A DNA stretch of 64,000 nt from Cornus controversa. Taxonomy: Eukaryota > Streptophyta > Magnoliopsida > Cornales > Cornaceae. A program made the translations under genes and the position numbers. A model generated the notes under the pieces. It saw nothing but the letters and a program-made list of their open reading frames with translations. It was not told where the DNA came from and did not search any database. The DNA lies in the NCBI GenBank assembly GCA_026545225.1, contig CM048850.1, positions 25,464,297-25,528,296 of the forward strand, in the 5' to 3' direction. Numbering within the stretch: the stretch's first letter is position 1; every line of letters begins with the position of its first letter. Shown piece by piece: positions 10,398-23,300 of the stretch.

Positions 10398-11292
10398 ACT
10401 AGATCCCAAAGCCATAAAATGTCTATTCCTTGGATACTCTCCTCATCAAAAAGGCTACAAATGTTACTCTCCCACTACTCGGAAGTTTTATAACTCAATG
10501 GATGTCACCTTCTTTGAGAATCAACCCTTCTACTCCAAAACTCATATTCAGGGGGAGAATTCCATAGTGCCAGAAGAATATCAGTTTTGGCAAGATGTGG
10601 ATACCCCATTTGTGCCTTCCACCGACTCAAGTTCATCTCTTTCGGGTAACTCCACCACTCTTCCAAATGTGCCTATTCTAATCGAGTCAACACCCGAACC
10701 ATCCGTTCATTCTGAACCCACTCCACAAAGTCCTTAGGTTCTGACCCAACAAGGAAAATCAAGGATATTTAAAGGGATTGTTTATTCAAGAAAGCAGACC
10801 ACCGTCCAAAGGGAGGTAGATCAACTCCCTTCTCCTGAACAGAACCAAGCGTCCGCTCCATATCCAGTCACTCCTACTCAAGGTAACACATATTCTTATC
10901 ATAGTAATGATCTTGATATTCCTATTGCTCAAAGGAAAGGTGTTAGGTCATACACTCGGCACCCGATCTCAAACTTTGTGACATATGAGAGATTGTCTCC
11001 CTCCTACCATGTTTTTACCTCAAATCTGTCCAACATAGATGTTCCAAGATGCATACAAGAGGCTCTAAAGCACCTTGAATGGAAGGAAGCAGTTGATGAA
11101 GAAATTCGGGCTCTTGAGAATAATGGTACTTGGGAACTCAGTCAACTCATAGAACTTTCCAAAGACAAACAACCTGTGGGATGCAAGTGGATATTCAACG
11201 TTAAGTACAAGGCAGATGGTAGTGTTGATCGATACAAGGCGAGAGTGGTAGCCAAGGGATTCACTCAAACTTACGGGATCGATTATTAGAAA
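10336..11292 (+). pseudogene. Copia integrase C-terminal end, linker and start of reverse transcriptase
   Basis: VFGCSAFVHIPPHQRSKLDP and CLFLGYSPHQKGYKCY (10345-10460) are the usual end of copia integrase. A serine/proline-rich linker follows, broken by TAG at 10735. The reverse transcriptase begins with EALKHLEWKEAVDEEIRALE and the KARVVAKGFTQTYGIDY block, ending with TAG at 11287 where the family usually reads TF. Confidence 0.85.
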
Positions 11293-12585
11293 ACTTTCGC
11301 CCTAGTCGCTAAGTTAAATACAGTGCGGGTCCTTCTATCCTTGGCAGCCAATTTGGATTGGCCTCTACACCAACTTGATGTCAAGAATCCATTCCTTAAT
11401 GGAGACTTGGAAGATGAAGTCTACATGGAGATTCCTCCTGGTTTTGAGGACTCAAGCAATACCAACCTTGTTTGCAGACTAAGGAAATCTCTTTATGGCC
11501 TTAAACAGTCACCAAGGGCTTGGTTTGAGAGATTTACTATAGCAGTCAAGAAGCATAGATACACTCAAGGCCAATCAAATCACACCTTGTTCATCAAAAA
11601 ATCTCCTGAAGGAAAACTTACTATCCTTGTTGTATATGTGAATGATATTATCTTGATAGGAGATCATGAAGAAGAGATAAGACTGTTAAAGAGTACTCTT
11701 GCAAAGGAATTTGAAATCAAGGATCTCGGTGCACTGAGATATTTTCTTGGCATGGAAGTGGCTTGTTCCAGCAAAGGCATTTCCATCTCTCAGCGGAAGT
11801 ATACACTAGATTTGCTCAAAGAAACAGGTATGCTCGGTTGTAAGCCTTCAGATACACCTATGGACCCTTCCAACAAACTCGACCTGAAGGGAAGCTCTAC
11901 TCAAGTTGACAAAGGGAGGTACCAAAGACTAGTAGGTAAACTAATTTACTTGTCCCACACAACACCAAATATCAGTTTTCTCGTAGTGTGGTTATTCAGT
12001 TTATGAACAACCCTACTAATGAGCACATTGAAGCAGTTTACAGAATTCTCAGATATCTCAAAAAGACTCCAGGAAAAGGGTTTTTCTTCAAAAAGGGGAC
12101 AAACCGTAGCATGAAAATCTTCTCAGATACAAACTGAGCTAGATCCCTAACTGATCGCAGATCTATCTTAGGCTACTATTCCTATGTGTGGGGAAACCTC
12201 GTTACATGGAGAAGTAAGAAGCAATCAGTAGTAGCTCGAAGTAGTGTCGAGGCCGAATTTAGGGCTATGGCTCACGGAATATGTGAAGGAATGTGGCTCA
12301 AAAGACTCCTAGATGAACTGACAACTCCTACTGAAAGCCCAATAAAAATGTTGTGTGACAATCAGGCTGCTATCAGTATTGCGAAGAATCCAGTTCACCA
12401 TGATAGAACTAAATATGTTGAAATTGATCGTCACTTTATCAAAGAGAAGATTGATCAGGGAATCATCGATCTATACTCCTTCAAGTCTCCAAACTGCAAA
12501 TATCCTCACCAAGGCTCTCAACCGAGAGCACTTTGAGGTTCTTCTTTCCAAGCTAGGAATGATTGACATTTACTGCCTAGCTTGA
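11293..12585 (+). pseudogene. Copia reverse transcriptase and RNase H; catalytic box altered
   Basis: QLDVKNPFLNGDLEDEVYME and SLYGLKQSPRAWFERF mark the polymerase. The catalytic box reads VVYVNDIILIG at about 11627-11659; the first Asp of the usual YVDD is Asn, which should abolish polymerisation. Frame is lost near 11985 and regained around 12186, where RNase H reads KQSVVARSSVEAEFRAMA and CDNQAAISIAKNPVHHDR. The C-terminus runs into the next frame (TKALNREHFEVLLSKLGM). Confidence 0.9.
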
Positions 12586-12592
12586 GGGGGAG
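12584..12592 (+). other. Copia polypurine tract
   Basis: GAGGGGGAG immediately precedes the TGTGGAATTTC start of the 3' LTR, where plus-strand synthesis is primed. Confidence 0.85.
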
Positions 12593-12884
12593 TGTGGAAT
12601 TTCGGGTGTGCAATCAGAGAAAATCTCAGATTGCATTTCCTTATTTATTAGTTTCCAAGATAAAGAGAGGAGGATAATTAGTATCCAAATCTCCATGATT
12701 TATGGCTTAGTCATCTCCTTGATTTATGGCTTAGTCACTTCCTAGAATCAAGGAGTTGAGTTACCTAATTGTGTGGGTATCCTCTCCTATTTATTCTGGT
12801 ATTCTTGTCTATCCTAGAACAATGATGTGAGAAGAATTTTCTCTCATATTTTTTCTATAAAGAATTCTCTTATATTTTTCTATA
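12593..12884 (+). repeat. Copia 3' LTR
   Basis: 292 bp, bounded by the polypurine tract and by the target duplication GTCAT at 12885-12889. Nearly the same as 7759-8056 apart from the internal rearrangement noted there. Confidence 0.93.
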
Positions 12885-14142
12885 GTCATAGGAAGGAAAA
12901 TGAGGAACTTTGTCTCAAGAAATAAAGATGATATCAAGAAGTGGCATGGTTTGAGCTGGAGGAAGATTGCTTCTCCAAAGGCTGAGGGTAGATTTTGCCT
13001 TTGAAGAGTCAAAGATCTTGACAGTACTTCCAAATGTTTGCTTGCCTGGGATTTGATTAGAAGCAAAGACAGATTATGGGTGGCATGGTTTGAGATGAAA
13101 TATTTGAAAGATTCTTCCAACTGGGTTTGTATCCCTTTATTATCCTATTCAATTATTTGGTGGAGCCTTCTTGGATTAAGAGAGTCTTCACGAAAAATAC
13201 TCAATTTAAGATTGGTTATGGCCATATGTTTAAGTCTCTCATTTATAGATTTGGCACAGGGTTATTAGAAGTCTTCACCTTCAAAGGAACTCTCTAGTTA
13301 GGGAGATATGCAAAATGGAGAAAGAAATTCTGCTATGTTTCAATTGAAGCAATCCCATATTCTGCAGTACATCAGAAGGTTTAGGATTCATTGGGGCAGT
13401 GATCAATACAGTTGGTCTAGAGGTGTTTTTTCTTTCAAATGGGCTTGGGAGGCTTCCAGAGCTATCAAACCTCAGGTTCCATGGTTTAGACTTTGTTGGA
13501 ACAAAGGTAGACCTAGATGATCTACATGCTTGATATTACAGAATGCTATGCTAACTTCAAAGAAAATGCAGAGAAGAGGGGTGACATTAGCTTCTGTTTG
13601 CAGCATATGTATGAAGGATGAGGATGAGGTGGATCATTTGTTCATTAAGTGTTCTTATGCTAGGGAGGTTTGGCTGTAGTTGTTTTGGATTAGAGGATGC
13701 CTGATTTCTGCACTGTACTGTACACTGCAGGGTGGTTCTCTCACTTCAGAGAGAAGGAGCCAAAAACCAGCAATGCCAAGTTTCTTATTATAGCTGCACC
13801 TTATCATTTATGGATGGAGAGAAACAGAAGGTATCATGATAACCTCCAGAATCCAGCTGAAGATCTTGCTAGATTCATTTTTGGGAGGGGTTGGATGTGT
13901 TGGGGTTTAGTTCTCTGAGTTGCTGCAGTCTGTTCAGAGACCTTAGCCTACTGTTTAATTGCTTCATTCCTTTGTTTGGTTTTGTTGCCTGCTTGAAGCC
14001 TTTTATTTTTGCTTTTGTTTGTACAACAAGAGTATTCCCTTGCTTCTTCTTAACCTTGTACATTATTTCCTCATCTAACCTTGTACATTTTTTCCTCATC
14101 TGTATATAATATATTCCATCTTCATTTACGAAAAAGAAAAAA
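12885..14142 (+). pseudogene. L1 C-terminal region with zf-RVT remnant and 3' end
   Basis: KWHGLSWRKIASPKAEG (about 12939-12990) is the post-RT motif of plant L1. Around 13590-13680, SICMKDEDEVDHLFIKCSYA + REVW matches the zinc-binding zf-RVT domain (C-x2-C missing one Cys; H and C present). An untranslated tail with duplicated CTTGTACATT leads to an A-rich end near 14131-14142. Stops occur throughout. Confidence 0.8.
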
Positions 14143-14323
14143 TTTCTCAAAGACAGCTTGTCAACATTAATTCTTCACAGAACTTTCAAACAACAAAGTT
14201 ACTATAGATACACTATTCAGCTGCACTGATCTTTAAACAGATACAAATTATTCTTTTGTTGTATATGTACCCATATGATTGAATTATAAAAGCAATAAAG
14301 AAGTAGGACTACCAAGTACTAAC

Positions 14324-17300
14324 CTTGATGTGACCATCTGGACCTAACAAGAAGTTGTCAGGCTTCAAGTCTCTATGAATAAAACTTATAGAATGTAAAT
14401 ATTCCAATGCAAGAACCTGAAAATAATATATCAAAACCATTATGCAAGGTATAGTAGCAGAAACAAAGCAGTAGTCATTTCTAGGTAAGGGAGGGGCCAT
14501 CAAAATTTCCTTACAAGTTCTGCAATATATACACGTGCTATGTCTTCATCTAAGCAGCCAAGATTTCTCAGCAAAGAGTAAAGGTCTCCTCCATTTAAGT
14601 ACTCCATGACCAAATAAATGTTTTTCCTACTTGTAAAGGAGTAGAAAAATCGGACCTGTTCATCATGAGTATGAACACATCAAAAGATTCAAAACAGTGT
14701 TTCCTTCCGTAAATTAAAATTGTGGAACATGCTCACCACAAAAGGATGCCGAACTGATATTAAGATGTTACGTTCTTGAAGAATACTCTCAACGGCATTT
14801 TTACGGATCAAATCAGCCTTTCTTAAAACCTGTATATATTTCAATAACCTGAGTCCTTTCTGGGAAAAGATTTTAATCAAACCATCCACAAACAATTGAC
14901 ACTTCTATACCATAAACACATTCACATACGATGCATGCAATACTTAAGATTAAAGGCTAAGGTAAACAGATGAGAAATGATTCAAATTGTCCATTTTGGA
15001 TACTTAGCTCAATCATTCAAAAGTTGGAAACATGGGTTAAAGCATTTAGAATCTATGTGGCTAACTGAAGAAAAGAGGTGCATAAACTAATAAAACCACC
15101 TATCATCATGGAGCAAAATGATAAAAAACTAAGAAATGACAACTCCATAAGATAACCACCTAAGAAGCAAGGATATGGATACGTGCACGAACATGACACG
15201 ATACGGCAAAATGCCAAATCCTAAAAAATTAAGGCATGGACACAGTGAATATGTGTGTGTGTGATAATATTATAAGACTAATATTACTTTTCATTACATT
15301 AAGAATCAAAAATCCCAGATCACAATAACTAATGAACTAAGACCACAATTCTCTCATTTTCTAGAGCAGAGATCTAGCAACGCATTCTAGACACAGATCA
15401 TTGGTATTGGATGCCCACCTTAAGACACATTGAAGCATCAGTTCTGCGAAAGGACCTGCGTTCTTCCCTCTCCTGTCTTTTAGTCAGGGAGCTTCTTTGT
15501 TTCTGGAAATAAAGGCCAGAAGGGGGCAGTTCTGTATGAATCAAGGGATCCCGAACCGATTTCCTAACCACCATCCATCACCTTCATTCTCCCTGCTCGT
15601 CGTTTCGGGGTTTATGCTTTTCCCATGGTCAGGAAGGTATTGGCAAAAGTTCATTTTGAGTTTATTCACTGCACGAGCCTTTACCCCTTTATATAATTTG
15701 TTGTAATCTAAATCCATAATAAACAAGATATTACAGTTGTATAAAGAATAAAGGCTGAGAGAGAGAGAGTTGGGTGAAGTAAAATATCTAAACCCTTTCT
15801 AAAATTAGGGCTTTGTTGAAGAAAAGGAAAGGGAATTCTATTAGGAGAGAGATAGAGAGAGAGAGATAGAGAGAGAATTAGTTAAACAAAAAAATAAAGA
15901 AATAATGAGTTAAGGTTTTGTTGAGGAAAAAGTAGTGCTTTGTTGATAATAAAAGAGAGAAACTATATAGGAAGAAAGGGACAAAAAGAAAAAACAAAAA
16001 GAAAGAGAAAGGAGATTTATTAAAGAAGATGTCTCGCCGCAGTCAGGCTTTTGATTATCAGTCGTAGCAAGTTCGGAGCTTGGTTGCGAAAGAGGGCAAG
16101 ATTCTTACCATTTTCTCTTTGTGATCTTTTACTATTTCAAACTACTAACAAGTATAAAAAGATCAAGTAAATAAACTTCTTTAATAAATTTGACATTAAA
16201 AACTTTTTATTTTTTATGATCTGAACTGTATATTATTGAAACTTTTCAATTAAATTCACATACTTTATGTTTTAATCCTTTGGTCGAAATCTTTTAAATA
16301 CCCCCTTTTAATCAGACATGCATATCCACAAAGTGTCCGAGGTGTATCGGCATGTTTGTCCCGCATCAACAGCATGTCTGCGATGTGTCCATGGCGTGTT
16401 CAAAAAGGAAAAATATCTGGACACTTTTTTGGCGTGTCCGACGCATGTCCATGTGTGACATGGACACTTCGACCTTTTAGGGCATGTCTGTGCTTCCTAG
16501 ATAACCACATCCAGGACCAGAATGTTTAAGTGGAGCAAAGGAAATAGGATATATATACTTAAGTAAGCCCATTTGTGAAACTACCACAAACCCCAGGAGG
16601 TAGTAAAATGAGGAGCCCTGATTTATGTGATTTGTAAATTTTCAAGGAAGAGAAGAGATAATGCAGTTAAATATGGCCTAAAATTCTAAAGCAAAGAGTA
16701 AGAGTGAAAAGCATAAAAATAAATAAATAAATAAAATTAAGATCCTCATACGATGACCTTCATCTGTCTAGACTGGAGATGCAAAATTTTATTTTTTTTG
16801 ATAAAATATTGGTTGCAAAAATATAATCCATTTTTCAATGATAGTAAGGTGAAAATTAATTGAGCATATTAAAACTTCTAGTAGCTTTGAGAAAATATGA
16901 ACACCTTGAAGGCTTGAGCACAATTATCAAATCAAGGATTAGAAAAGAAAGTTAACTATATTCACCAATACACCAATTGCGTTCTCAGCTGAGTTTACTC
17001 ATGGAAACTACAAAATATTTCAAGAATTAATAAGTGGAGAAAGCGCTTTCAATGCAGTTGTCTGCTTACAGGAAGAACTAAGATCGTCAACCAAACAAAT
17101 AAAAAATCAGAATTTTCTTAGTTGTTTGGTATAATATATCACTTCCAAATTAAAAGACTACAAAGAGAGGTATGCACAACTTATTCCCTTTTCTTTTTTA
17201 ACATTCTCACTATTCTTGTATCATTTTCCCATATCAGTGTTCGCCATTTGGATCTGTAGTTAGAAAGATAAAAATGCTAGAAAGTGAAAGTAGTAGAAGA

Positions 17301-20300
17301 TTGGCCTCTTGCTTGCATCTATTCAAGATTGTTCAGGATTGCAGCTGACAAACATGCCATGATTGCTGATTGCTATCATCTTGATAGTGGAAAGGTGACG
17401 TCGGATGTGCAGTTTGTTCGGCACTTCCAGGACTGGGAATTGGAGGACATCCTCGACTTTTTGGCAGTGATCTATCGGCAGAGGGTGGAGGGTTCGGGGA
17501 TGGATGAGTGGCTTTGGGCTCCCTCATCTCAGGGGAGATTCAGAGTGTGATCCTTTTATATGTATTTGGTGCATACTCAGACTTCTTCTTTTCCATGGAA
17601 GGCTGTGTGGTGCACAAAGGCCCCCTTGAAAGTTGCCTTTTTCGCTTGGACATTGGTTTTGGGCAGAATTCTTACTGGGTATAACTTGAGGAGGCCCTTG
17701 ACCCTAGTGAATCGGTGCTACATGTGCAAGTAAGATAAGGAGTCCGCGGATCATCTTCTTCTCCATTGTCCGATGGCTAGATATTGTTGGGATATGATCC
17801 TAGACATTTTCGAAGTTCAGTGGGTTATGCCTAAATCCACAAGGAGGGCTTTAGAGTCTTGGAGGGGCGGTCCTATGGGAGCTCAGGTTCGTGATGCGTG
17901 GAGGATTATTCCATTGTGTCTGTGGTGGTCTCTATGGAAGGAGTGAAATAATGCGCTCCCCTCTTGAGCACTGTCTATAATACTTTTACTTATCAAATTT
18001 GACAAGAAACAACAACAACAACAAGCCTTTTCCCAATTACTTGGGTTCAGCTACACGAATCCTATGTTTCCATTCCGCTCTATTGCAGGTCATATCCTCA
18101 ATCAATTCACATGCTATCATATCTTTCTTTACAAACTCTACCCACGTTAGCCTTGGTCTTCCTCTTCCCCTAATATTACCCTTAATGTGGACTACGTCAC
18201 TTTTTCTGACCTGCGCACTTAAAGGTCTTCTTTGCAAAAAACTTGTAAGAAAATTGACAAGAAACTTGCAAGAAAATTCCATTTTTTGGTATTTTATGTT
18301 TAGGGGGATAAAAGTTACTAGAAAATTCTTCTAATTACCTAAATTTCCCTTATTTATATTAGACAGAAAAGCAAGCCTAAATGGATTTGTTTTCAGTCAA
18401 AATTATATAGATTCAATGTCCTCTAATTAAAATTCAATCAAAACTAACATGGGTTGAGATAGATAGGAGTGATATGTTAGCATGTGATTTAACTGAACTT
18501 TTGCCCTTAAATAGAGAGGAGTGGCATAACAAGATTCATGTAGCCAACTGGAGATAGTGGGGAAAAGGCTTTATTGAAATATCTAATCCAAATTCAAAAA
18601 ATAAATAAAAAAACAATCCATAGAAGCACTTGGAATCTAGTACACATTTGGATAAAAAATGTTTGAGAAAAAAATAACTCATATTTTGAAAGAAGTCTAA
18701 TCCTTCGAAATGGAAGAGAGAAGTGTGGGCATAGTGGAAAGGTAAAATATAGCGTAACACTTCATGGAAAATATATATATATACACATATATAATACGTT
18801 TTCACTGGAGACCTCACTTCAAAAAAGTAAGCTGCTACACGAATCCCACTTTCCCCGAACTTTTCCTTTTCTTGCTACCAAAACTTCTAAAAAGTTATAA
18901 TACTTTCATTTCCAACACTTTCAAAAACTTTCCAAATAAACTAAGACTTTGTAATCAAATTTTAATGTTTCTTTCTAAGAGCTTACTACCCAGATGTCAT
19001 GATGATATTTGTCCATCTGAAGGATTCTTAGAAATATATAAAGAACAAGTTTAAAACTCATAAAGAGTATATTTTGGAAAGATCAAGACAAACATTTTTA
19101 GCATATGATGAGTCTTCATAATAATCTTGGAGCACAGTAGCCCTCACATGAAGTTATTAGCACGAGAATTTTTTATTTACATAGCACTAACTATAAATTG
19201 AAGTTAGAAATAAACTATAAGGTGGAAAGATTCATTGATTCAATTTACATAAGATTATTCTGTAATAGTGGGGTCACCAGGCCATGAAAGGGAATGTGAC
19301 AGAGTATATGACATATGGGAAAACACATTCAGCATTAAATCTATATGGATAAGAGATCAATTGATTTGAATAAAAGCAGTGAGCAATGTATTTGGGTAAA
19401 AAGGCATGCAAGAATAACACTACAAGGATGATTAGTGGGATTGGTAGAATCCTTCTAATTTTGGTGCCACTCATTTCAGTTTAAGAGGTCAGATTAGCAC
19501 CAACCTACATTTAAAACATCTTTTGAATGTTTACCTTTTTCTACCCCAAAACCAACCCACAAGTCGCTGGAATCAAACAAACCAAACCTATTCAAGGTTC
19601 AACATGATTAATAAGGTTCAGTTCCATAAAAGATTTTGCTAATTTCAATTGTTGGCAAATTTCTCCAATAAAAGTACTAACATGTCACAGAAGTCATTTA
19701 CTAGAGTAAAAAGTTTTTTTTCAGTAAATAAGAGCGCAAAACTATCACCTAAAAAAAGAAAAAAGAGCACAAAACTATTACTTAACTTGTAGATGTTAAT
19801 GTGCATGCCACCAAAGTGATCGCCTACTTCTAAATGCATACAATACTATATTGTATTCCTAACAAATCCCAAGACATAATTACAATTAAAAAACATGGCT
19901 ACATAGATCAACCCTAAAATAATGTTTTGTTTGTTCACTCTATTAATTTGCAAACTTATTTTTTAAACAACCATCATTAGATATCTAAATAAAAATACGA
20001 ATAACATAAATGTTATAAATTATAATATAAAAGTAAAGGTCTCCCTTTTACCCCAATAATCAACCAAACACAAAACAAAATAAATCAGCTTTCCTATTTT
20101 CTAATCCAAAGCCAAACAGACACATCCAAAACCCAAACCAAACCAAATTTGGTTGGTCGTTTTGGTTCTTGGAATTAACAGTCCAAGTTTCACACCTACT
20201 AATAATAGTATACTAGATTGATACAGAAGGTGCATTGTTTGTGTTTTCTTGAAAAGTAAAATGGAAGCATAATAATTTGCACAACCAAAAAATAGGGAAA

Positions 20301-23300
20301 AAAATGTGCATCATTCTCCAAGGAATCACATCACAGCAAAGTCAAAGCTAGCTTTGGGGACCGAAAAAAAAAAAAAAAGGAAGAAGAAGAAGACCCTAAC
20401 CACTTGCTAAAACAGTTTTAGCACAATCATACTTTTTTGGCCTGGAAATGCTACTCGACTAAAAGGCAATATCAAGATAGCACCAACATATCTTTCTAGT
20501 CCAACTTTTCTGCTTCTTCAGCTTGAACATCTTCACCTTGAAACCCCAATATAAGTTAATTGTGACAATTAAAAGCACTCTTAGTGAGTACTCGAGTCCT
20601 TTGGAAAGAGACCTTCTAACTTATAATTGATTTTTAATCCCCACTAAAAAGAACTAAATAAGACGAAGAGCAGTAAGGAACAGTCTATTATGTAACAGGA
20701 AATATTTTTTATTCTTGTTATATTCTCAACTACAAGAGGAATAAATTTCATGAATTATGCTAGTTAGGCAATGATAGTTATTGTGTTTTCTAAATTTTAA
20801 ACAGATAATATAATATTTTTTTAAAATCAAAAAACCTGAAGATTGCCGCCCAAATTATCAATTTTTTTTAAAAATGGAGTAAAAATTTGCTTCCATTTCT
20901 TCAGACTTTTTCAGTCATCGGTTTCAAGGGGGTATGGATTTTTACCTTTATAGCAAATAAGTCACCAGTTGCCTTTTTTCTAGCAAGGAAAACTCGCCCA
21001 AACGCACCTCCGCCGATTGGTTTTATTATTTCAAAGTCTTCTATAGATGTTTGATCCTTAGAAGACAGATTTATATGGCTTGCACGCAAACTAAGCACTG
21101 TATCATCTTCGATGGAGATGTCTTCATCGGGCATGGTACTTGATGATTCTACATTTTTATCTTCTATTTGTCCACGAAGATGTACATATTTCTCTCTGCA
21201 GATTTTGGGACATATAGAAGAAATTCATAAATAAAACAAAGAGATGTAAAATTATAATCAACCATGGCAAGAACTCAAAAAAATATTTTACAGAATACCA
21301 AATTATCTGGCAGTAATTTACAGGGATGATCAATAAACAAAATATTCAAGGGAAAAAAAGATTTGTTATGTATTTCATATTTTGTGTGATCACAAGAAAC
21401 ATTTAGCAAATTCTGCATTGAAAAGTGATCTCACTTTAATAGTTTCTCTATATGTCTCCCAAAGGTTTCAACAACAAGGGCATCCACCTTCCTGTCTTTG
21501 ATGGTATATTTTAGGTCTTCCAAACGGCCTGGCATATACTCCAAGGAACTGAAATCGTTAGTGTTTACATTTGCTATAGATCGAGCAATATCCAGTAGCT
21601 TGTGTATCTGGCATTCCATGGTATAAAGAAGAGTTCCAATCAGTGAAGCAACCAAATATTAAACAAATTGGGCAATAAATGTTAATAAGATCTTGAAAGA
21701 CGAACAACAGCTTAAAGGTGAAACCAATTGTCATTCCAGCCCTAAAAATTTACACATCATATGATGATTGAAAAATTAAAGATTGAGTGCAGATGATGTT
21801 AGAGCACTGAGGGATTAGAAGTGTTTAAAGAAGCAAAACATTTTTGTATATTATGCAAAGCCATAAAAGAGGCAAAAAGTTCATGAAACATGTGTATTCA
21901 GCCAAATTTCATCAATAGAGTGCATTATAAACTTAAAATGAAAAAATTGAGTCAAATTTAGGCAATAAAAGAGGATCCCCATCTAGTTAGAAATTTGAAA
22001 CAGCACAAAGATTGGAATCAGCTTCATAGAAATTATGAGCTAAGCCCACCTTAAACATAATATTGATATCAGTGCCTGCCTCAGTAAATTCTCCATCCTT
22101 TTCTTTAAGGAGGGAAATACATGTAAAAATCTTGTCCTCACTTGACTTCTTCCTTTCACTTATCTGAATTTAAATTCAACCCAGCCTAGCTTAAAATTGT
22201 CCTTGCTCTCAAGAAACAACAGTTATGCAGGTTTCCTATTCTGAAAAGATAACTTGAAAAAACTACCCAAAAAAAATCAGAACTAATATCGAAAAGGTAT
22301 AATTAAAACATCTACCAAATGCTTACATCTGTATAAAGGAGAAGTACTCTAAGAACTAAAGATAGCACGAACAATAAAAGACTAGCTCAAGAGATCATAA
22401 TGGGAGTTCAGAAGAAAAATAATCAACTCTTAAGCTCTGCCCAAGGCTAAAGGATGCTTTTCTAGAGATCCCACACTTCCAATTCCATGATATCTTTTTT
22501 CCCGAAGAAATAACACACCCACCCATTTTTGCCCCTCTGGAGGGTTTGCTAGTGGCGACAAGTCAAGCTCAGCACGAAAAGCTCATGCAAGGAGAGCTCA
22601 AAACCTGTCCGAGATGAATAAGGTCGGAGCAACGACCCCTCCAACGAAGTTGCCTTGGGTGGGCAAGCAGATTATTACTTTTTTCGAGGACGCTCAAGGT
22701 ACTCAACAACCTCATGATGACCCTCTTGTGGTAACCATGATCATAACTAGTTACATGATCAATCGGGTATTGGTTGACAATGGCACTTCGGCTGATATTT
22801 TATTTTTCGATACTTTTGACAAGATGAAAATAGGCAAGGAAAAGCTTAAGCCTATGAAGTTGCCATTGGTTAGGTTCTCAGGGGTTAAGGTGATCCGGTG
22901 GGAGCAATCACTCTTCTAATAATTGCAGGCACTAGTCCAAGGCAGGTTACAATAATGGTGGACTTCTTGGTGATAGACTGCCCATCCGCCTACAACATCA
23001 TCTTGGGAAGGACGACTTTGAATTCCTTGAAGGCTATCACCTCCACCTACCACTTGATGATGCCTTTCCCAACCAAGCACGGTGTCGGTGAGCTAAGAGG
23101 CGACCAGGCTACAGCTCGGGAGTCCTATGATGATTCCTTAAAAGAAAGGAAGCTATAGGAGACACTGATAATTAAGGAGGCTAACAGAGTCATTAATCGG
23201 GCGCAAACAAAAGAAGAAAGTAGAAAGGGGGAAGAAGTCTAGTGCTAGTTCTTACTGAAAGTTCTTTACCTAACTTTCATTTTTGAGAAATTGGAAGAAA

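Larger units (their letters stand above)
7759..12884 (+). mobile_element. Ty1-copia retrotransposon with both LTRs and target duplication
   Basis: 5126 bp with LTRs 7759-8056 and 12593-12884, target duplication GTCAT on both sides, a primer-binding motif after the 5' LTR and a polypurine tract before the 3' LTR. The order of domains is gag, protease, integrase, reverse transcriptase, RNase H (copia order). Structure is complete but the coding frame has at least five stops and three frame changes, so it is not autonomous now. It lies inside L1 reverse transcriptase sequence. Confidence 0.95.
3689..14142 (+). mobile_element. L1-type LINE, interrupted by two LTR-type insertions
   Basis: The LINE can be followed in three pieces: 3689-5528 (ORF1, endonuclease remnants, start of reverse transcriptase), 6828-7758 (reverse transcriptase core) and 12885-14142 (C-terminal region and 3' tail ending in an A-rich stretch near 14131-14142). 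The pieces rejoin in the correct order when the TRIM (5529-6822) and the copia element (7759-12884) are removed. It is full of stops and frameshifts. It sits immediately 3' of the last visible exon of the minus-strand kinase, that is, inside that gene's intron. Confidence 0.85.

Noticed and set aside
22060..22190. Possible extra kinase exon on the minus strand
   Set aside because: It has splice-like borders, but exon 1 (ending ENYQQ) and exon 2 (starting IHKLLDIAR) join in frame and match the family without it.
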